A program made the position numbers and the translations under genes. A DNA stretch of 10,133 nucleotides, from NCBI GenBank assembly GCA_963708725.1, contig CAVPTL010000016.1, forward strand, positions 1 through 10,133, in the 5' to 3' direction. Below, piece after piece: positions 7,027 to 10,133 of this stretch. Source of the DNA: CAVPTL01 sp963708725. GTDB taxonomy: Bacteria; Actinomycetota; Thermoleophilia; Gaiellales; JAICJC01. Under the pieces are notes generated by a model. That model worked only from the letters and a program-made list of their open reading frames with translations. It searched no databases and was not told the DNA's origin. Each line of letters begins with the position of its first letter. Within the stretch, counting starts at the first letter, position 1.

Positions 7027-7365
7027 ATGAGTCGTGTTGGGGGAGACAGGCTGCGGGGGAACTTGGATCTGCTGGTGCTGGCCGTTTTGCGCGAAGGCTC
7101 AGGGCACGGGTACGACGTCGGCCAGCGCCTGCAGCAAAAGAGTGGCGGCACGATCGAACTTCACCAGGGCTCGCTCTACCCGTCGCTGTACCGCCTGGAG
7201 CAGGCAAAGCTTCTGGCGAGCCAATGGGAGAAGGGCGAGGGGGGCCCCCGCCGGCGCGTGTACCGACTGACCGGCAAGGGCGAGCGTGCCCTCAGCGGGG
7301 AACGCCAAGAGTGGCGCGCGATGGTTGATGCCGTCACTGCGGTGATTGGGCCGGAGACCGCGTGA
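7027..7365 (+). CDS. PadR-family transcriptional regulator
   Basis: This 112-residue protein is a short (subfamily-2-like) PadR repressor. The winged-helix features are the first helix LDLLVLAVLREGSGHGYDV (13-31), the recognition region GSLYPSLYRLEQAKLL (48-63) and the wing with the highly typical RRRVYRLTGKGERAL (75-89). A short C-terminal helix (about 90-106) would dimerise. The ATG at 7027 is fixed by family alignment and lies immediately after a strong promoter with an overlapping dyad, so the protein probably represses itself. Its stop codon overlaps the GTG of the next gene (GTGA), which couples the two. In many bacteria small PadR proteins are encoded just before a protein with a HAAS/permease-prefix domain, as here. 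The inducing ligand is unknown. Confidence 0.93.
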   Translation: MSRVGGDRLRGNLDLLVLAVLREGSGHGYDVGQRLQQKSGGTIELHQGSLYPSLYRLEQAKLLASQWEKGEGGPRRRVYRLTGKGERALSGERQEWRAMVDAVTAVIGPETA

Positions 7366-8417
7366 CAGACTGCTCCGATCCCCAGTGCGGAGTGTGCCGG
7401 AGACGCATCGAGGACCCGGAGCGCGGTGGGGTGTGGGTGTGCTCGACGTGCTTTGACGTGCCGGAGACGATCGATGGCTACGTCGGCCGGCTGAAACGGG
7501 CACTGCGCGGTTCGATCACGACTCGCCGGCGAGTGGCTGAGGAGGTGCGGTTGCACCTCGAGGAGCTCGCGGCCAGCGAGACCGACGCCGTTGATCAAGT
7601 CGACGCCGAGCGGCGCGCGACCCAGCGGATGGGAAGCCCGGAGACGCTCGCCGCGGAACTTCCCTATCGCCGCTGGAAACCGTGGATCGTGGTCGCCGCG
7701 ACGATCCTCTGCGGCGTTGCTGGATTTGCGTACTCAGCCCAGCAACAGACACTGTACGGGTCGACGTCGGCCGTTCTGTACTTACCAAATCCGGGCACCA
7801 CTGGTGGGAGTTCGACCAAAGGCATCGCCGGTGAATGGGGCGTCACCTACGCCCCGTTCGCCGAATCGACAGAGTTCGCAGCCCTCGTCCTCCACAGCCT
7901 GAATCCGCCGATCCCCGGGCTCACGCCAACGCAGCTTCAAAACCACACAACGGTCGTATCGATCCCCGCTGGAGACGGCCTGGAGTTCACGGTATCCGAC
8001 GCGAAATCGCTCGACGCGCAGATGCTGGCGAATGCCTACAGTAGAGAGTTTCCGGTGTATCTGGCGGCCCACACGCCCAATCCGACACTGCAAGCCGCGA
8101 CCAGCCACCTGAATGACGTCAGGTTCAAGATCGCCAATGCGCCGGTCGGGACCCCACAGACCCAGATCATCCAGTGGAAAACTATCGGGGCCCTCTACGA
8201 GGCGAAGATCAAAGAGATCGAAGCTACCACGGTACCGACCCGGGTCACCTCGACCGTGCCGCACAGCGCGAGCGCCCCCGTCCAGACCCAGCCCAACACC
8301 GTCCAAACGATCGCCGTGGGTGCCCTGATCGGATTCCTGTTCGGCACAGTGCTCATGCTCATCGTCTATCTGCTCGACACGGGTGCGCCCTCCCCACCGC
8401 GCGCCGTAGCCGGGTGA
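7362..8417 (+). CDS. Zinc-ribbon/HAAS-like/Wzz-like membrane protein
   Basis: This 351-residue protein starts at a GTG overlapping the PadR stop codon. Three parts can be seen. Residues 1-32 hold two CxxC pairs (C9/C12 and C27/C30, with C4 extra), suggesting a small zinc ribbon. Residues 34-100 are charged and helical, with RRRVAEEVRLHLEEL and AERRATQRMGSPETLAAEL, the pattern of HAAS/permease-prefix domains that commonly follow PadR genes. Residues 108-125 are a TM segment. An external region with Wzz-like features follows (YGSTSAVLYL, a helix with FAALVLHSL, TTVVSIPAGDGLEFTVSD, LANAYSREFPVYL), then a proline-containing stretch (APVQTQPNTV) and a second TM (315-337). Both termini should be cytoplasmic. 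Wzz proteins set polysaccharide chain length; the coiled region here is short. The domain calls are pattern-based, and the fusion is not one I know. Function is unknown; a membrane envelope sensor linked to PadR is a guess. Confidence 0.85.
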   Translation: MTDCSDPQCGVCRRRIEDPERGGVWVCSTCFDVPETIDGYVGRLKRALRGSITTRRRVAEEVRLHLEELAASETDAVDQVDAERRATQRMGSPETLAAELPYRRWKPWIVVAATILCGVAGFAYSAQQQTLYGSTSAVLYLPNPGTTGGSSTKGIAGEWGVTYAPFAESTEFAALVLHSLNPPIPGLTPTQLQNHTTVVSIPAGDGLEFTVSDAKSLDAQMLANAYSREFPVYLAAHTPNPTLQAATSHLNDVRFKIANAPVGTPQTQIIQWKTIGALYEAKIKEIEATTVPTRVTSTVPHSASAPVQTQPNTVQTIAVGALIGFLFGTVLMLIVYLLDTGAPSPPRAVAG

Positions 8418-8743
8418 GGTCGAAGTTGACCTGCGATCTGGCCAACCAATGCGACCGTCCACGGGGGCAGGTATGAAACGGCCGACGGTCGCCCGCTCCG
8501 CTGGCGGGTACGACTTGGGAGAGCTTAGACGGCACGCGGAAACGGATGTGAGCGTGGGACGGCGCGCGGGCATACGCGGTCGCGAGGGTAGCCGGCGGCG
8601 CTCAGCGCAAGAATGACCGTGGGATGTCGTCGCCGCAGAGCCATTGCCCTCCTCTTGGAGCCCGATTGCCAGCTTGAGGTCGCGCGCAGCACGGACGACC
8701 ATGCACCGGCGGTCTGATTGTGGCCGTGACGGCTCTAGGAGGG
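8418..8743. other. Intergenic stretch with no confident gene
   Basis: No recognisable protein lies here. Two overlapping short frames are noted. A plus-strand frame at 8473-8616 (47 residues, MKRPTVARSAGG...) has a G-run 5 nt upstream. A minus-strand frame at 8525-8644 (39 residues, MALRRRHPTVILALSAAG...) is preceded by AGGAGG at only 3 nt spacing. They lie largely over each other on opposite strands, so at most one is real, and neither resembles a family I know. A weak stem GCCCGC/GCGGGT (8491-8496 with 8504-8509) is present without a T-run. No good terminator is seen after 8417. Confidence 0.4.
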
Positions 8744-8759
8744 AGTGGGGGCGGCAGGA
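8744..8759. repeat. Left direct repeat of the integrated element (att)
   Basis: The 16 bases AGTGGGGGCGGCAGGA are identical to 10118-10133, where the window ends, so the true repeat may be longer. On the minus strand it is the 3' end of tRNA-Arg. Duplicated tRNA 3' ends are the usual mark of tyrosine-integrase insertion. Confidence 0.75.
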
Positions 8760-8792
8760 TTCGAACCTGCGACCAACGGATTAGAAGTCCGG
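8746..8792 (-). tRNA. Displaced 3' half of tRNA-Arg(UCU)
   Basis: Read on the minus strand, this contains the anticodon stem-loop with loop CTTCTAA (anticodon UCU, 8787-8781), a 5-nt variable region, a perfect T arm (stem GCAGG/CCTGC with a 7-base loop) and the acceptor 3' strand CGCCCCC plus discriminator A. CCA is not encoded. The matching 5' acceptor strand GGGGGCG is absent to the right, so this is not a complete gene. The outermost anticodon-stem pair is also mismatched, which suggests the identity with the tRNA ends near 8791. It is best read as the host tRNA 3' half left behind when an element inserted and supplied a replacement 3' end at the far junction (10118 onwards). Confidence 0.75.
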
Positions 8793-8905
8793 TCACGGGC
8801 GTGTCGTTCTGTCCGCTGGTTTCACATTTTGGCTCTACTGGGCGTCTCGGCGTTGTCGTGCGGTCGCCTCTAGTCCATGCGGTCCAGCCCGTTAGCAGCC
8901 GTTCG

Positions 8906-8924
8906 TTTGCAAAACGGTTTGCAA
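8906..8924. repeat. Paired TTTGCAA boxes, left side
   Basis: TTTGCAAA (8906-8913) and TTTGCAA (8918-8924) lie 12 bp apart centre to centre, about one helical turn. A similar pair lies near the right end at 10030-10047. Their placement inside each end of the element suggests binding sites for the integrase or an accessory factor. Confidence 0.5.
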
Positions 8925-8981
8925 TCCAACGTCGGGCGGTAGGTGGTTCCAGGCTGGCGGGTCATTCACGACCGATAGTCC

Positions 8982-9010
8982 TTGACGTTCAATAGCATAC
9001 GCGCTATACC
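8982..9010 (+). promoter_or_regulatory. Promoter of the small membrane protein gene (leaderless)
   Basis: TTGACG (8982-8987) and TATACC (9005-9010) are separated by 17 bp, the ideal spacing. The -10 ends 6 nt before the ATG at 9017, so the predicted start point is at or on the ATG. A short inverted repeat ATAGC/GCTAT (8992-8996 with 9003-9007) lies in the spacer and might be an operator. Confidence 0.55.
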
Positions 9011-9016
9011 TGGTGT

Positions 9017-9346
9017 ATGGACTCTCCCACCGAACCCGAACGCAAGGACTCGCGGCTGTACCTGATTATCTGTGCGGCGGCGGTTGTGCTCGCATATGCC
9101 CTCCTCATCGTTTCGACCTCGCTCCCACTGCACCACTGCGACGTGACGGAGCTCGCCCATGAGTTGGCGTCGGCGGCCGTCGCATTGTTTGTGATCACCG
9201 GTCTTCTCTCCGTGCTTGGGGCGACTGGTGCAGGTGGCCTTCGCGGCTGGTTCGGAGCCGTCGGCTTGGCGGCCACGGTCGGATGCGTCTTCTGGGTGTC
9301 CACGATATTCGCCACGGCCCCGGGCTGTCCCGGGCCGTTCTCTTGA
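9017..9346 (+). CDS. Small three-TM membrane protein, unknown function
   Basis: This 109-residue protein has a charged, cytoplasmic-looking start (MDSPTEPERKDSR) and three hydrophobic segments (about 14-35, 49-69 and 78-99). It ends in a short tail APGCPGPFS. Cysteines occur at 19, 41, 90 and 104; the sequence LHHCD after the first TM is notable, but no metal or redox motif can be claimed. I do not recognise a family. The ATG at 9017 is supported by a promoter ending 6 nt upstream, which implies a leaderless message. It lies inside the tRNA-Arg element remnant and is the only intact gene there, so it may be retained cargo. Confidence 0.7.
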   Translation: MDSPTEPERKDSRLYLIICAAAVVLAYALLIVSTSLPLHHCDVTELAHELASAAVALFVITGLLSVLGATGAGGLRGWFGAVGLAATVGCVFWVSTIFATAPGCPGPFS

Positions 9347-9430
9347 CCTCGCGGCGGCGACGCGATCGCTGACTGCCAGGAGTGCAGACCGGGGTTCGGG
9401 TTCGTGGAGGAGTCGCGACCAACGCGTGCC

Positions 9431-9528
9431 GCCGCGTTTGCCTAGGCAAGGCGGCTACCGGCCGACGCTGGTTCGGTGGTAGCCGGTCAGGGTTGACGAA
9501 GCGAGATGACCGCGCCTCGTAGGCGGTC
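9431..9528. other. Cluster of three inverted repeats
   Basis: In the gap after the membrane protein gene, a perfect 12-bp palindrome TTGCCTAGGCAA (9438-9449) is extended, with a small bulge, by GCCGC/GCGGC (9431-9435 with 9451-9455). GGCTACC (9453-9459) pairs with GGTAGCC (9478-9484). GACCGC (9508-9513) pairs with GCGGTC (9523-9528). None is followed by a T-run, so ordinary terminator function is uncertain. A protein-binding or attachment-region role is equally possible. Confidence 0.5.
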
Positions 9529-9534
9529 GCAGTA

Positions 9535-9695
9535 CTAGCGCGGCGCGCTTAGTTCGCCCGCCTCGATCTGGCCGAGGACGCGTTCGAGGCCGCGCGCTAC
9601 CTGCTTGCGCTGAGCGTGGGCGATCTCGTGAAGCCGAGCGCCAAGTCCTCGACCGTCTGAGGCGTCGGTACCTTCACGCTGCCGTCGTTGAACAT
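9535..9695 (-). pseudogene. Possible frameshifted small gene, unrecognised
   Basis: On the minus strand an ATG at 9695, with GAGG 5 nt upstream, opens a frame (MFNDGSVKVPTPQTVEDLALG...). This frame stops after 32 codons. A one-base shift near its middle joins it to a protein-like frame ending LHEIAHAQRKQVARGLERVLGQIEAGELSAPR at 9535. Together they would give about 53 residues with a plausible amphipathic helix. The downstream frame has no usable start of its own. I do not recognise a family. A decayed element gene is the simplest reading, and chance is not excluded. Confidence 0.3.
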
Positions 9696-9760
9696 GACGG
9701 CCTCGTGTGCCGGCGATCCTGACGCGGTGCGTGCGCGGCAGCGTACGCCGCTGTCTCTGA

Positions 9761-10006
9761 CCAGAACGGATCTGGTCGAGCTTCGCGCGTCTCTCCCGGG
9801 AGGCGGGCCTTCCGCAGATCAGGCGACACGACCTCCGCCATTCGCATGCGACGCACTGTCTAATCGCGGGGGTGAACGTCAAGGTAGTCAGTGAGCGTTT
9901 GGGCCACTCGTCAGTGTCGTTCACGCTCGACCGTTACGCGCACGTGATTCCGGGGCAGCCGGAGGACGCGGCCGACACGGTCGCGAGTCTCGTTTTCACC
10001 GCGTAG
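9761..10006 (+). pseudogene. int: Tyrosine-recombinase integrase, C-terminal remnant
   Basis: The last 81 codons of a phage-type tyrosine integrase are open here, beginning PERIWSSFARLSREAGLPQIR. Catalytic motifs follow: HDLRH with H23 and R26, the characteristic VVSERLGH with H49, and the nucleophile Y59 in TLDRYAHV; the frame ends in TAG. An in-frame TGA (9758-9760) sits exactly where the family would carry a DGTPxHPER-like stretch. The preceding bases encode RTPLSL in another frame, so both a stop and a frameshift are likely. No core-binding or N-terminal DNA-binding domain remains. In intact integrases of this type the protein is about 350-400 residues. The gene reads toward the right att copy, about 110 bp away, as is usual. 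It must be inactive. Confidence 0.85.
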
Positions 10007-10029
10007 CAAACCGGCCGGGGAAGCGTTGG

Positions 10030-10047
10030 TTTGCAACGGTTTGCAAA
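10030..10047. repeat. Paired TTTGCAA boxes, right side
   Basis: TTTGCAA (10030-10036) and TTTGCAAA (10040-10047) are 10 bp apart centre to centre. Twelve bases, AACGGTTTGCAA, are shared in direct orientation with the left pair. The pair lies between the integrase remnant and the right tRNA repeat, where integrase-type binding sites are expected. Confidence 0.5.
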
Positions 10048-10117
10048 ACGCTATTTCGGGCCTCTGTTCGCCTCTCAGATCGAACAGCCGTTTTGAGTCT
10101 GTGAGAAGGCTAGCGGT

Positions 10118-10133
10118 AGTGGGGGCGGCAGGA
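10118..10133. repeat. Right direct repeat, start of second tRNA-Arg 3' end (window edge)
   Basis: The window ends inside a second copy of the tRNA-Arg(UCU) 3' end, identical to 8744-8759 as far as it can be read. On the minus strand it gives the discriminator, the acceptor 3' strand and the T stem. The functional tRNA-Arg gene, with its 5' half, is expected to lie just beyond the right edge. Confidence 0.7.

Larger units (their letters stand above)
8746..10119. mobile_element. Remnant of a tRNA-Arg-integrated element
   Basis: About 1.37 kb lies between two copies of the tRNA-Arg(UCU) 3' end. It holds a decayed tyrosine integrase reading toward the right copy, paired TTTGCAA boxes near both ends, one small membrane protein gene with a promoter, a hairpin cluster and a broken frame. 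No replication, transfer or phage structural gene remains, so this is a much-deleted element that cannot move on its own integrase. The stretch 8793-8981 has no gene that I can support; its only open plus-strand frame is an extension through tRNA sequence. Confidence 0.65.

Noticed and set aside
7782..8702. Minus-strand 306-residue frame
   Set aside because: It is antisense to the PadR-coupled membrane protein, with skewed composition and no motifs. The coding signal is on the plus strand.
8602..8796. Minus-strand 64-residue frame (contains RWSQVRILPPPLP)
   Set aside because: It is a translation of the tRNA anticodon and T arms, another common artefact.
8746..8819. Complete tRNA gene at the left repeat
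   Set aside because: The 5' acceptor strand is missing, the D-arm-like piece is misplaced by about 12 bases, and the outer anticodon-stem pair is mismatched.
8720..8995. Plus-strand 91-residue frame (contains GRIRTCDQRIRSP)
   Set aside because: This is the familiar artefact of translating the antisense strand of a tRNA 3' half; the remainder has no family features.
1..10133. CRISPR array or intact insertion sequence
   Set aside because: No regularly spaced repeats and no transposase or terminal inverted repeats were found. The only recombinase is the truncated tyrosine integrase.

Overview
The window is GC-rich DNA with dense, overlapping genes, NarL-type two-component genes, a PadR regulator and several start codons that look leaderless. 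This points to a high-GC actinobacterium. A soil lineage such as Thermoleophilia/Solirubrobacterales fits the gene style, but that placement is an inference, not something the sequence proves.

Positions 13-5139 hold a transporter and signalling module. A minus-strand operon (ABC ATPase, FtsX-type permease, histidine kinase) has both gene junctions joined by 4-base stop/start overlaps (ATGA, then GTGA). A NarL/LuxR response regulator lies on the plus strand and runs convergently into the kinase gene; the two 3' ends share 13 bp. The kinase has two membrane segments and almost no external loop. A signal that comes through the co-translated transporter is therefore a reasonable model, with the convergent regulator as likely partner.

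Positions 5140-6933 hold a secreted six-blade NHL beta-propeller protein, divergent from the ABC operon, and a small YCII/DGPF-family protein with a textbook ribosome binding site.

Positions 6934-8417 hold a two-gene operon. It comprises a PadR-family repressor, with a near-perfect promoter and a 23-bp dyad between and over the -35/-10 boxes, and a GTGA-coupled membrane protein. The second protein joins a Cys4 zinc-ribbon-like head, a HAAS/permease-prefix-like helical region and a Wzz-like two-TM part. This is the most unusual architecture in the window.

Positions 8418-10133 are the decayed remains of an element integrated in a tRNA-Arg(UCU) gene. A displaced tRNA 3' half lies at 8746-8792, and a second copy of the tRNA 3' end begins at 10120 and runs off the window. 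Between them are paired TTTGCAA boxes near each end, a small three-TM protein with its own promoter, a hairpin cluster, an unrecognised broken reading frame, and the catalytic C-terminus of a tyrosine integrase whose N-terminal part is lost.
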